This document shows positions 8,736 through 16,942 of a DNA stretch of 64,000 bases, one piece after another. This DNA is from Nitrospirota bacterium (GTDB lineage Bacteria; Nitrospirota; Thermodesulfovibrionia; UBA6902): contig JACRLN010000045.1 in assembly GCA_016215115.1 (NCBI GenBank), positions 1 through 64,000 of the forward strand. The letters run 5' to 3'. Position 1 is the stretch's first letter. Each line of letters begins with the position of its first letter. The notes beneath the pieces are model-generated. The model had not been told where the DNA came from, searched no databases, and saw nothing but the letters and a program-made list of their open reading frames with translations. The position numbers and the translations under genes were made by a program.

Positions 8736-8843
8736 TAAAATAATACAGACATTATGCAAATGAAAGTTGTTTATAGAAATATTTCCTTACATTTGAGGTA
8801 AGTCTCTAAAAATTTGTTTTTCGATACCTTGAAGTAATTTTAA

Positions 8844-9050
8844 TTAATATACCCACGCATATTTTCGATCGATCACTTCTTTCTGAAGATCGCTAAAGCT
8901 CTTAATATATCCGGGAAGCCACATTGCTGGAATAGCTTTTAATCTTTTTGAACAAGGAAGATTTGCTGATAGCCAGATACGTTTCAAGGGTTTTACAATA
9001 TGAGTCAAAGATACCTTCTCAGGTTTACATACGGCAACATTTTTTATAAG
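8844..9050 (-). pseudogene. Transposase N-terminal remnant
   Basis: Read on the minus strand, the stretch gives VSLTHIVKPLKRIWLSANLP and CSKRLKAIPAMWLPGYIKSF, then a stop at 8844. The pattern (LK.IWL....CSKRL......WLP.Y) is the N-terminal region of a DDE transposase group. No start codon and no catalytic domain remain. It differs from the transposase fragment at 38286. It fills most of the gap before the chemoreceptor gene. Confidence 0.55.
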
Positions 9051-9138
9051 TCAATTCGTCCTGTTTTTCTCAATTAAAGTTTTATAACTATTATTCCGAA
9101 TTATGGACATAGACCAAAAGGTATGGGGGTTTAATCAG

Positions 9139-10737
9139 ATGAACATAAAACAAAAAATATGGTCCTTGCCGATCGTGGTTGTTTTGATCTTTGCTGTCGG
9201 TATCACAATAATCTATTTTTTTTCCTCTTCAACATTGACATTGATAGGTCGTGTCGGTCAAGTCGATTATCCATTTCTTAGTAACACACAGTCACTTATT
9301 GCCGACCTTAACGGCATCGCGGAGAATTTTAAAAATGCGGTAACCATGAATGACAAAAATGGACTTGATCTGGCATCGGAAAAAGCTGCTTCATTTAATA
9401 AAACTATAGGAAATGTGTCCGCCATTCCCGGCAAAAATGAGATTGCGGAAAAAATAAAGCGCGAATTTGATGCTTATTATAAAACAGCCAGGAAATCCGC
9501 CTCAATCATGATGGGATTAGAAACAGGCGACGTCAGTAAATCCATAGAAGAAATGCAGGCAACATTGCAATCTTTAAATACTGAACTGTCATCTTCTAAA
9601 GAACTTGCGATCAAAGAGTTTGAATCAGGGTTGTTTACCAGTCAAAGCTATATCCACCGCGGACTCGTGATTAATATCGCTATCGCTGTAATAATAATCC
9701 TCGGACTCTGTCTCATTTCTTACTTCACCATCGCTTCCATTGCTGCCAACTTAAACGAGATCATAGGATTCCTGGAGCGTAAAGACGCTACCAGCGGTAA
9801 TACTAACCTCAATAAGGAGATAACTATCCATTCCAGTGATGAATTTGGCCAGATTGCGAAATGGATCAATACCTTTGTTGCCAATTTACGTGGTTTAATT
9901 TCCAAGATGTCGGAAATTTCAAAAGAGGTCAGACAATCTTCCGCAGAACTTACAACAGCTACTTCCGAGTTGTCACAGGGGGGGGTGAACCAGGCCGATC
10001 AATCAACGCAAATCGCCAATGCAATGGAAACCGTATCTGCCACTATTAACGATATGGCTAAAAACGCTGCAATGGCCGCGGATTCCTCTACCTCGGCGTA
10101 TAAGGTTGCAAAAGATGGCGGACAGGTAATCCATGAAACTATTGCCAACATGCATAAAGTGTCGGATTCAGTCGATGAGACTACCCGGATGGTAGGAGCA
10201 CTGGGCGAAAGTTCAAATCATATCGGTGAAGTCATTTCAGTAATTAAGGATATTGCCGATCAGACTAATTTACTGGCTCTTAATGCAGCGATCGAGGCGG
10301 CGCGGGCCGGGGAACAGGGGCGGGGATTCGCCGTGGTGGCGGATGAAGTGCGCAAGCTTGCGGAGCGGACAACACATGCTACGGTAGAAATTAATAAGAT
10401 GATCGAAGGAATTCAAAAGGAGATAGGGACCACAATCAGTTGCATCTCATCCGGGAAAGAAGCTGCATCCACCGGTAAAGAAAAAGCGGTGAGCGCCCAA
10501 TCGGCGCTCGAAAACATCCTTGCCAGCATCAATGGCGCCAGTGATATGATCATGCAAATTGCTACGGCAACAGAAGAACTGACGTCGACAGTGAAAGAGA
10601 TCACGGGCAAAACAGATCAGATCGCGGGCACTGCGCAAAATACCCTGGCACAAACCAATCAGGCCACACATCAGAGCGAAAATCTGAACGTGTCAATAGA
10701 GCAGCTTAATACAATGATAAATAATTTTAAACTTTAA
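9139..10737 (+). CDS. Methyl-accepting chemotaxis protein
   Basis: About 532 aa from the ATG at 9139 (GGGGG 9 nt upstream; an in-frame ATG at 9103 lacks a Shine-Dalgarno). Membrane segment at about 8-28, a periplasmic helical ligand domain, a second span at about 177-200, a HAMP-like linker, then the cytoplasmic coiled-coil hairpin with the highly conserved tip ([20 protein letters not shown] then [16 protein letters not shown]) near residues 374-413. It signals through CheA/CheW, which are not in the window. A barrel and a phosphate-type binding protein follow on the same strand, suggesting a substrate-sensing unit. A G8 run at 9979-9986 sits inside the gene. Confidence 0.92.
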   Translation: MNIKQKIWSLPIVVVLIFAVGITIIYFFSSSTLTLIGRVGQVDYPFLSNTQSLIADLNGIAENFKNAVTMNDKNGLDLASEKAASFNKTIGNVSAIPGKNEIAEKIKREFDAYYKTARKSASIMMGLETGDVSKSIEEMQATLQSLNTELSSSKELAIKEFESGLFTSQSYIHRGLVINIAIAVIIILGLCLISYFTIASIAANLNEIIGFLERKDATSGNTNLNKEITIHSSDEFGQIAKWINTFVANLRGLISKMSEISKEVRQSSAELTTATSELSQGGVNQADQSTQIANAMETVSATINDMAKNAAMAADSSTSAYKVAKDGGQVIHETIANMHKVSDSVDETTRMVGALGESSNHIGEVISVIKDIADQTNLLALNAAIEAARAGEQGRGFAVVADEVRKLAERTTHATVEINKMIEGIQKEIGTTISCISSGKEAASTGKEKAVSAQSALENILASINGASDMIMQIATATEELTSTVKEITGKTDQIAGTAQNTLAQTNQATHQSENLNVSIEQLNTMINNFKL

Positions 10738-10789
10738 CCGTCAAGCCGCTATTTATGAGGCGTGACTTATTAAAAAGGAGGGACAACTG

Positions 10790-11857
10790 ATGCATACAAT
10801 CTACAAAAGGATACTGGTGACGGTCAGCGCCGTGTTGCTAACCATCGGTATATGTGGAATTGCAATAGCAGTAGAGCTTGGTGACAGAGTGGAGGTCCAT
10901 GGTTATGGACATCAGGGTTATTTGCAGGCCACGGGTAACAAATATCTCGATGCCGACAGCAGTGGCACCTTTAATTTTACTGCCGTAGCGCTGGTCTTTA
11001 CCGCAAAACTGACTGATAAAAGCAATGCGTGGGCGCAGGTGCACTACACGGCTCAAGACGGCACAATTATAAACTGGTCTGTCGATTATCAGTTCACAAA
11101 CGAGCTGAAGGCGATTGCAGGACAGCTTAAACAGCCCCTGGGATTTTACAATGAGATCCACGATGCCAAATTCCTTCATTTTAGCACGATCGCACCTTTG
11201 CTATATCACGATGCTGCAGAAATGGCATTTGAAGCCTTTCGAGGAGTTTCAGCCGTATATGACCAAGATTTTGGCGCCAGCAGTTTGTCTGTAGACGGCT
11301 ATTTTGGTGGGCCGGTCGCAATGGAAGAAGATGCGGATATGTCGACGACAAATAAAAATTTGCTCGGGGGACGGATCACCTATAATACACCGGTTGAGGG
11401 TTTAAAATTCATGGTTGCCGGTTATACAGTACAAGTAGAACAAACAGACAACTCTACTATGGTTGAGGAAAAAGGCCACCATAACATGACGATGATTTCT
11501 GCCGGTTATGCCGTAAATAACTTAGATCTCAAGGCTGAATATGTCAGGGATAAAATTCTTGAGAACAAAAGAGAATCATATTATATACAAGCCGGTTACA
11601 CAATAGCTGATAAATTTTTACCCTTTGTGCGTTATGACTATATAACGACGGACAGGACAATGAAAGATGATCCTTCCTTTTATCAAAAAGAAATAGTGAT
11701 AGGCTCAAGCTACAAACTAACTAACAATATTGCCCTGCGCGTTGAAAATCACTTCAATCGCGGCTATGCGCTGCCTGTTGCTTCCGGTGAAGTGGATGAA
11801 GGCAAAGGAAAGAAAAACTGGAACATGATCGCAACCAGCGTAAGTTTTATATTCTAA
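10790..11857 (+). CDS. Porin-like outer-membrane protein
   Basis: 355 aa with an uncleaved-looking start MHTIYKRILVTVS followed by a signal core ending IAIAVELGD (about 30). The body is a series of amphipathic strands (LKAEYVRD, YYIQAGYTIAD, KFLPFVRYDYITT) and the last residue is Phe (VSFIF), the classic terminal signature for outer-membrane insertion. Resembles phosphate-selective or alginate-export type porins, but I cannot assign a substrate. AAAAGGAGG ribosome-binding site. The binding-protein gene follows after 18 bp, so the two are co-transcribed. Confidence 0.72.
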   Translation: MHTIYKRILVTVSAVLLTIGICGIAIAVELGDRVEVHGYGHQGYLQATGNKYLDADSSGTFNFTAVALVFTAKLTDKSNAWAQVHYTAQDGTIINWSVDYQFTNELKAIAGQLKQPLGFYNEIHDAKFLHFSTIAPLLYHDAAEMAFEAFRGVSAVYDQDFGASSLSVDGYFGGPVAMEEDADMSTTNKNLLGGRITYNTPVEGLKFMVAGYTVQVEQTDNSTMVEEKGHHNMTMISAGYAVNNLDLKAEYVRDKILENKRESYYIQAGYTIADKFLPFVRYDYITTDRTMKDDPSFYQKEIVIGSSYKLTNNIALRVENHFNRGYALPVASGEVDEGKGKKNWNMIATSVSFIF

Positions 11858-11875
11858 GGAAAGGGGAATAAGCTA

Positions 11876-12298
11876 ATGAAAATATCAATCTGTTGTATTA
11901 TTACGGTATTCATGATCGCCGCTTTAAGTATGTCCGTCTTGGCGGGAGATTTAGTAGTAATTGTAAACAAGGACAACAATAATGCTGTTGATAAGGCGCT
12001 TGTAGTGAAAATATACACAGGTGCAACCAAAAATTGGCCGGATGGCAGCCCGATACTCGCTATTGACCAATCTGAAGAGAGTCCGATCCGTGAAGAGTTT
12101 AATGCCGGCATACTGGGTAAAACCATCGCCAATATGAAAGCGCTGTGGGCACAAAACATATTTACCGGAAAAGCGCTGCCACCCAAAATTGCCAATCCTG
12201 ACTTAGAAGTAAAAAAGATTGTCAGCGCCAACAAAAATGCTATCGGCTATATCAAGGCGTCCAGCGTGGATGATACAGTCAAGGTAGTAGTTAAATAA
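11876..12298 (+). CDS. Phosphate-type periplasmic binding-protein-like domain
   Basis: 140 aa. Signal peptide (about 1-22, ...MSVLAGD), then VVIVNKDN and a compact PstS-like fold: VKIYTGATKNWPDGSPI, RE.FNAGILGK, and NKNAIGYIKASSVDDTVK near the end. The I-G-Y-I segment matches the hinge region of phosphate ABC binding proteins, but the length is about half of PstS, so it is the short PBP-like family common next to porins and sensors. Probably a ligand receptor working with the porin and chemoreceptor upstream. Confidence 0.72.
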   Translation: MKISICCIITVFMIAALSMSVLAGDLVVIVNKDNNNAVDKALVVKIYTGATKNWPDGSPILAIDQSEESPIREEFNAGILGKTIANMKALWAQNIFTGKALPPKIANPDLEVKKIVSANKNAIGYIKASSVDDTVKVVVK

Positions 12299-12342
12299 TA
12301 TCAGCAAAAACATAACTGCCATCTTAACGGTTAAGTGCTTTT

Positions 12343-12386
12343 GTTTGCTTTACCAGTGTGCAGCAGCCTGCATTGGTAAAGCAAAC
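12343..12386. terminator. Long stem-loop between convergent genes
   Basis: GTTTGCTTTACCA (12343-12355) pairs perfectly with TGGTAAAGCAAAC (12374-12386), and the loop can pair further through TGCAG/CTGCA. There is no clean T-tract, but its place between two convergent genes suggests transcript ending or 3'-end protection. Confidence 0.5.
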
Positions 12387-12412
12387 CACAAGCCGCTCAG
12401 TAGAATATTTAT

Positions 12413-12625
12413 TTAGTCTGTCAAACGCTTTTCACTTTCTTTCTTTGCGTTTTCCCGGTCTTTGCTTAATAGTTCCTCAATTTCCTTTGAAATATCTATC
12501 ATAAGAGCGTACCCTTCCGCTGTGTATTTCGCTGTCTTTATTTCAGTAATCCTTTTCAAAGCGCTCATGACTGCGTCAATTTTTTTTGCCTGTTCAGATA
12601 TGACCAGGATATCCTCTTTTGACAT
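12413..12625 (-). CDS. Small coiled-coil hypothetical protein
   Basis: 70 aa from MSKEDILVISEQAKK; an upstream ATG at 12664 is possible. The sequence is almost entirely helical and charged (AVMSALKRITEIKTAK, KEIEELLSKDRENAKKES). No signal peptide, no Cys pair apart from one in the optional extension. Family not recognised. It is the only minus-strand gene in this stretch. Confidence 0.4.
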   Translation of the reverse strand: MSKEDILVISEQAKKIDAVMSALKRITEIKTAKYTAEGYALMIDISKEIEELLSKDRENAKKESEKRLTD

Positions 12626-12788
12626 AATTCGCTTACAGTGTCTGACCTTACCCCCAATTACCATATTAGCAAAATTATTTTTGTTTGATATAACTTAAAT
12701 TAAATTGAATTTTCATTTTACAAATAATATCAATTAAAATTAATTTTATTGCAAACGAATAGTAACCACAAGCTATATATATAGCCTC

Positions 12789-12908
12789 TTGTCAAAGAGG
12801 GAAGAAGGTGAGATAATTGAATTATTTGGAGATGAGTATAAGCGCTATATGGAAAAAACTCCGATGTTTATTTCCGGGTTTTCTGAAAAAAGGTATCAAA
12901 AAGCATAA
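12789..12908 (+). pseudogene. 3' fragment of ICMT-family methyltransferase gene (copy A)
   Basis: The frame opens LSKREEGEIIELFGDEYKRY and ends MEKTPMF...QKA, matching the last 40 codons of the intact ICMT-family gene at 18749-19387 (LSKREESEMIKIFGDEYKRF...). The 5' 170 codons are absent. A leftover of duplication and deletion. Confidence 0.8.
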
Positions 12909-12936
12909 TATTTTATGAAGGGAGGAGGATGATGAA

Positions 12937-13437
12937 ATGAAAAAAATGATTCTCATATGTTTATTTATAGCCGGATTGCTTGTTCCTTACGCTCTTGCCG
13001 AGGAAAAGGTAGTTGATGAGATTGTAGTTGATTTTGGAATCATTTCATGGGAAGACATGCAGGCAGGGTCAAAGGAAAAACCTGCAACCCATACTGAGGA
13101 GTACCACCGTAAGATGGCAAAAGCCATGTCTGAAATGCACGGCAGGGGAGGCAAAGGTGAATATCATGTGATGGTTATGCTGAAAGAAAAGCTGTCCGGC
13201 CAACAGATCAAAAATGAGAATGTATGGGTTACAGCAGTATCACAGACCGCACCGGAAACAATTACCCATAAACTAAAGCCAATGACTATGGACGAATATT
13301 ACGGATACGGCGAATTCTTCAAACTGAATTTTCAGGGTCTTTATGTCTTTCAGGTTAAGATAGATCTGACAAGTATGGTGCCGAGAGGAGCTATAACACG
13401 CAGGATAGAGTTTGAAAGAAAAATTCCGCCAAAATAG
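12937..13437 (+). CDS. Secreted hypothetical protein
   Basis: 166 aa with a cleavable signal peptide (about 1-21, ending ALAEE). The mature part has a His/Met-containing helix (HTEEYHRKMAKAMSEMHGRG) and a beta-rich C-terminus (GEYHVMVMLKEKLSG, FFKLNFQGLYVFQVKIDL). No family recognised. It lies exactly between two ICMT 3' fragments, so it arrived or was duplicated with that locus; a periplasmic metal-related role is only suggested by context. GGGAGGAGGATG precedes the start. Confidence 0.6.
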   Translation: MKKMILICLFIAGLLVPYALAEEKVVDEIVVDFGIISWEDMQAGSKEKPATHTEEYHRKMAKAMSEMHGRGGKGEYHVMVMLKEKLSGQQIKNENVWVTAVSQTAPETITHKLKPMTMDEYYGYGEFFKLNFQGLYVFQVKIDLTSMVPRGAITRRIEFERKIPPK

Positions 13438-13483
13438 CTTGTTATCAGATAAGTGACTGCAAAACACAAAGGTCGTAAGCCCC

Positions 13484-13615
13484 GTGTTCATTTTTGTCTA
13501 TTACCGCTTGTCAAAGAGGGAAGAAGGTGAGATAATTGAATTATTCGGAGAGAAATACAGGAGATATACAGAGAAAACTCCTATGTTTATACCGAGGTTA
13601 GGAGGAAAGGCATAA
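13484..13615 (+). pseudogene. 3' fragment of ICMT-family methyltransferase gene (copy B)
   Basis: Reads VFIFVYYRLSKREEGEIIEL then FGEKYRRYTEKTPMFIPRLG and ends GKA-stop. It matches the 3' end of the intact ICMT gene (18749-19387) and copy A at 12789. It starts at a slightly earlier breakpoint than copy A. Confidence 0.82.
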
Positions 13616-13697
13616 TGAAAAAGGTTTGTTAATGTGAGAAGAATCAGAGTAGTAAATTAAGACAATACTAAATGATTTTTAAAAAGAAGGAACGTAT

Positions 13698-14147
13698 ATG
13701 ATTTCAAAAATACTTGTGCCGACAGACGGTTCCAAAATAGCCCAAAAAGCAGCGAAATATGCAGTCAAACTCGCTAAAGAGACAGGTGCAGACCTACTGT
13801 TATTAAGCGTGATTGATAAACGATTTATAGTAAGCCAGTCAATTCCTGCTATTGCATCACCCACTCACTTAATAGAAACGGTCGAAGACTATCTGAAGCA
13901 GGTTGCGGAAGCTTACACCAAAGAGATAAAAGAATTGTGCAAGAGGAATAATGTCCAATCAAAAACCCTCATAAGAACAGGGCATCCCGTCGAGGAGATT
14001 ATAAAGGAGGCGGAAAAATCCAAAGCAGATCTCATCGTTATGGGTTCGCACGGGAAAAGTGCTTTAAAAGCAGCAGTTCTTGGAAGTATTACAATGGGCG
14101 TGATACATAAAGATACAAGAATTCCTGTGCTCCTGGTGAGGAAGTAA
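13698..14147 (+). CDS. Universal stress protein (UspA family)
   Basis: 149 aa, standard single-domain Usp length. N-terminus ISKILVPTDGSKIAQKAA; C-terminal ATP-binding signature VMGSHGKSALKAAVLGS with the following HKDTRIPVLLVRK strand. Likely an ATP-binding cytoplasmic stress protein. A second Usp lies at 57856. Confidence 0.93.
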   Translation: MISKILVPTDGSKIAQKAAKYAVKLAKETGADLLLLSVIDKRFIVSQSIPAIASPTHLIETVEDYLKQVAEAYTKEIKELCKRNNVQSKTLIRTGHPVEEIIKEAEKSKADLIVMGSHGKSALKAAVLGSITMGVIHKDTRIPVLLVRK

Positions 14148-14213
14148 CCTTTATATGCCAAAGTCTGGAGGCAATGCCTTATTGTGCAGATGACCGACTG
14201 GGTGGAGTACAAA

Positions 14214-14260
14214 GGAATTCAAAATTTAAAATTCAAGATTCAGGATTGAAGATTTAAAAA
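14214..14260. repeat. Degenerate heptamer tandem repeat
   Basis: Consecutive 7-bp units of the type AAAATTC/AAGATTC/AGGATTG between the Usp and kinase genes. One of several loci in the window with degenerate 7-bp periodicity. Confidence 0.7.
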
Positions 14261-14291
14261 ATGTAAGGTGCACAATAATGAGAGGTCTTGG

Positions 14292-15764
14292 ATGTCGCTG
14301 CGTGAAACATTCAGAAATCTCAACGCAAGAAAACGCTTTGCCGTTGTGATAATTCTCATCTACATTGTCTCCATCCCGATAATTTCAGCTATTACATATT
14401 ATATTCTGAAACAGAATGCAGTCGACAGTGCCTACAATACCGCAAGGCTGTATCTTGCCTCTTTTGAAGCCGCAAGGCATTATGTGGGCGATGAATTGAG
14501 ACCTGTTCTCCAGAGGGAAATGCCCGGCAAGTTTATAGTGGAGGGGATGTCGAGGTCTTACGTTGCCGGAAGCATAGCAAGAAAGGTGCTTCAGGATATC
14601 CCCGGTTATATTTTCAAGAATGCCTCTCTGAATCCAAGAAATCCCAAAAATAGCGCTGATGAATTTGAAAGAGAAATAATTAACGGATTCAGAGATAAAA
14701 AAGACGGGAAGGAGTGGCGGGGGCTGATAGAAAGGAACGGATATCATTACTATGTTCTTGCCCGCTCCGGTTCGCCGGTTGAGGGGCGGTGTCTGCAGTG
14801 TCACGGAGACCCTGCCGCGGCTCCAAAGGAAATGATAGAGAGATACGGCGCTACATCAGGCTTCAACATGAAGACCGGAGAAATTGTGGACGCGCTCATT
14901 GCATATATTCCCGTTCATATCCCCCTTTTGAGTGCCAGGAAGACAGTCGCAGTCTTTATTGGTATTTACACATTCTTTTTAGGCATTGTTTTCTGGCTCA
15001 TTGACAGGAGATTCGACTGGTTTTATGAAAGGATCGAATCTGACAAGAAGACAATTGAAGGTGTAAGCTCGGAAGTTTTAAATCTGAACCGGGAGATGGA
15101 GGACATAATCGCTGAACGGACCATGGGCATGGTGGGCATGAGAATTGCGGACAGCCTCAGGAATCCTCTAACGATTATCGGCGGACTCTCCCGTCAACTG
15201 CTTAAAGCAGCGGACAAAGATGAGAAGCTCCGGGTTATCCTGTCTGAATGCCGGAAAATGGAGAAGATTGTCGCTGATTTCGATGAACTGCTAAGAAGCA
15301 AGAGATTTCTGTTCAAGCGCGAGGATCTTAACGAGATTGTCATTTTCACGACCCGGTTTGAGGAGCAGGGGATAAAAGACAGAGGCATCGGACTTTCCGT
15401 CAGCCTGTACGATAAGCCGCTGATGTTTAATGCAAACAGGCAGTTGATAAAAATAGCCGTCAGGCACATCATCAATAATGCCGTGGACGCTACACCTTCC
15501 GGAGGGAAAATATCCGTTGTCACAGGAGGAGGTGAAGACGCCGTATTCCTGGAAGTTACAGATACCGGCAGGGGGATGACATCAGAGGAGTTGCACAGGA
15601 TTTTTGAGCCGTTTTACAGCACAAAGGGAAGGATAGGGGTGGGACTTCCTCTTGTAAGACAGATTATCACCGAGCACATGGGAGAAGTTATGATAGAAAG
15701 CAAGCCGGATACAGGAACAATGGTCAGATTCACTTTTCCAATCAGATGGAAGGAGAAGGGATAA
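14292..15764 (+). CDS. Haem-domain (DUF3365) sensor histidine kinase lacking the usual His
   Basis: 490 aa from ATG 14292, which has GAGAGG upstream; a GTG at 14268 is an alternative. Order: membrane span (about 15-40), periplasmic DUF3365/Tll0287-like domain with c-type haem motif CLQCH at 167-171, second span (about 213-235), a short linker, a dimerisation segment and HATPase_c (INNAVDATPSGG N-box, DTGRGM G1 box, GRIGVGLPLVRQI). In the dimerisation helix the expected A-H-E-x-R-N-P-L reads ADSLRNPL, so the phospho-acceptor His is replaced by Asp at about 287. It may bind haem-linked ligands or sense redox and may not autophosphorylate in the usual way. No response regulator is adjacent. Confidence 0.85.
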   Translation: MSLRETFRNLNARKRFAVVIILIYIVSIPIISAITYYILKQNAVDSAYNTARLYLASFEAARHYVGDELRPVLQREMPGKFIVEGMSRSYVAGSIARKVLQDIPGYIFKNASLNPRNPKNSADEFEREIINGFRDKKDGKEWRGLIERNGYHYYVLARSGSPVEGRCLQCHGDPAAAPKEMIERYGATSGFNMKTGEIVDALIAYIPVHIPLLSARKTVAVFIGIYTFFLGIVFWLIDRRFDWFYERIESDKKTIEGVSSEVLNLNREMEDIIAERTMGMVGMRIADSLRNPLTIIGGLSRQLLKAADKDEKLRVILSECRKMEKIVADFDELLRSKRFLFKREDLNEIVIFTTRFEEQGIKDRGIGLSVSLYDKPLMFNANRQLIKIAVRHIINNAVDATPSGGKISVVTGGGEDAVFLEVTDTGRGMTSEELHRIFEPFYSTKGRIGVGLPLVRQIITEHMGEVMIESKPDTGTMVRFTFPIRWKEKG

Positions 15765-15902
15765 AACAGTCTGGGAGGCAAGGACATAGAGTTTTACGCG
15801 GGAGAGGATAAAGACTGGCCGCTCCAAATGGCTTTCCCTCACGACCCGGCACCATTCAGATTACAATACAGGAGCCGGAATAATGATCTGGTTTTAAACT
15901 AA
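15765..15902 (+). other. Open extension in frame behind the kinase stop codon
   Basis: After the kinase TAA (15762-15764) the same frame stays open for 45 codons, including KDIEFYAGEDKDWPLQMAFP and HDPAPFRLQYRS, ending at TAA 15900-15902. No ATG start. It may be a gene fragment or a former kinase extension; I cannot assign a family. Confidence 0.3.
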
Positions 15903-15936
15903 AAGATATGATTCTCTGACCGTCGCGGATATGTGA

Positions 15937-16602
15937 ATGGAAAGAATAGTTGATGAAGAAAAAGAATATTACTCGCTCGTAAAAAAGGTGTTTGATATAT
16001 TGGCTCCTTTTTATGATATTTTGACTATACCCGCCTCAAGGGTAAGGTATGAAGTTGTAGGTTTTACTAATGCAGGAACCGGTTCAAAAATTCTGGATGT
16101 CGGCACGGGAACAGGGAAACAGGCTTTTTCATTTGCAAAAAAAGGTTATGATGTTATCGGTATCGATTTGTCTGAAGCTATGCTTAAAGTAGCCAGAAGG
16201 AAAAACAGATATGGAAATGTGAAATTTGAAGCCGCTGATGCTGTAAATCTGCCGTTTGAGGATAACAGCTTTGATGTTTCCTGTGTGTCTTTTGCCTTAC
16301 ATGATATGTTTTTGACTATAAGAGAAAGGGCCTTGAAGGAAATGGCAAGAGTTACTAAAACAAAAGGAACGATAGTGGTAATTGATTATGCTTTGCCTGA
16401 AAACAAGATTAAAAAGTTTTTGATTTATCACATTGTTAAGCTTTATGAAGGCAAATACTATATGGAATTTATAAAATCCGACCTTAAAGCCTTGCTCAGA
16501 AAATCAGGGATCGAGATAAAAGAAGAGCTTCCTGTATTGCTTGGAGCCGGAAGAATCTTAAAAGGAATAAAAACAGAAGAACTCCTTGCAATCGGCAGCT
16601 GA
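15937..16602 (+). CDS. Class I SAM-dependent methyltransferase (UbiE-like)
   Basis: 221 aa. SAM-binding motif I ILDVGTGTGKQAF at about 51-63, acidic loop GIDLSEAML, motif II region AADAVNLPFEDNSFDVS, typical of the Methyltransf_11/UbiE group. Substrate unknown. Quinone or arsenite-type substrates are possible, but there is no Cys trio for ArsM. It precedes the HMA protein by about 70 bp. Confidence 0.85.
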   Translation: MERIVDEEKEYYSLVKKVFDILAPFYDILTIPASRVRYEVVGFTNAGTGSKILDVGTGTGKQAFSFAKKGYDVIGIDLSEAMLKVARRKNRYGNVKFEAADAVNLPFEDNSFDVSCVSFALHDMFLTIRERALKEMARVTKTKGTIVVIDYALPENKIKKFLIYHIVKLYEGKYYMEFIKSDLKALLRKSGIEIKEELPVLLGAGRILKGIKTEELLAIGS

Positions 16603-16671
16603 AATGATACAATGGAATCAGAAACTGAACTGAAAGGCGACTGTTTGTCCCGCGCCCGGGGGTAAAATACA

Positions 16672-16887
16672 ATGAGAAAGATTTCATTTAAAGTAGAGAG
16701 TAACCTTTGCGATGATTGTGTTCTGGCCTTAAGAAGGTTTATAGGACACCTTGATGGTGTGGATGACATTGATGTGGAAGACGGAAGAGTAGTTGTAAAC
16801 TTTGATGAACTTAAGATAACGGATAAGGAGATTTCGAGAATTACAAAAGACAGTATGGAGAAGCTGGGATACAGACTGGTTGATTAA
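16672..16887 (+). CDS. HMA-domain metal-binding protein
   Basis: 71 aa with the ferredoxin-like fold of heavy-metal-associated domains: KISFKVES beta strand, metal loop LCDDCVLAL with a CxxC pair (Cys13 and Cys16), then GVDDIDVEDGRVVVNFDE and KLGYRLVD. The usual Met before the first Cys is replaced (NLCDDC), so affinity may differ from classic CopZ. Placed at the head of the metal locus. Confidence 0.82.
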   Translation: MRKISFKVESNLCDDCVLALRRFIGHLDGVDDIDVEDGRVVVNFDELKITDKEISRITKDSMEKLGYRLVD

Positions 16888-16942
16888 AAAAAGAAGGTGA
16901 TAGCTGTCAGCTATTAGATATCATCTTAAAAGAGGGGATGAT

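Noticed and set aside
12772-13620. Possible small genes in the ICMT tail fragments
   Set aside because: They have no start codons or ribosome-binding sites and match only the carboxyl end of the intact gene.
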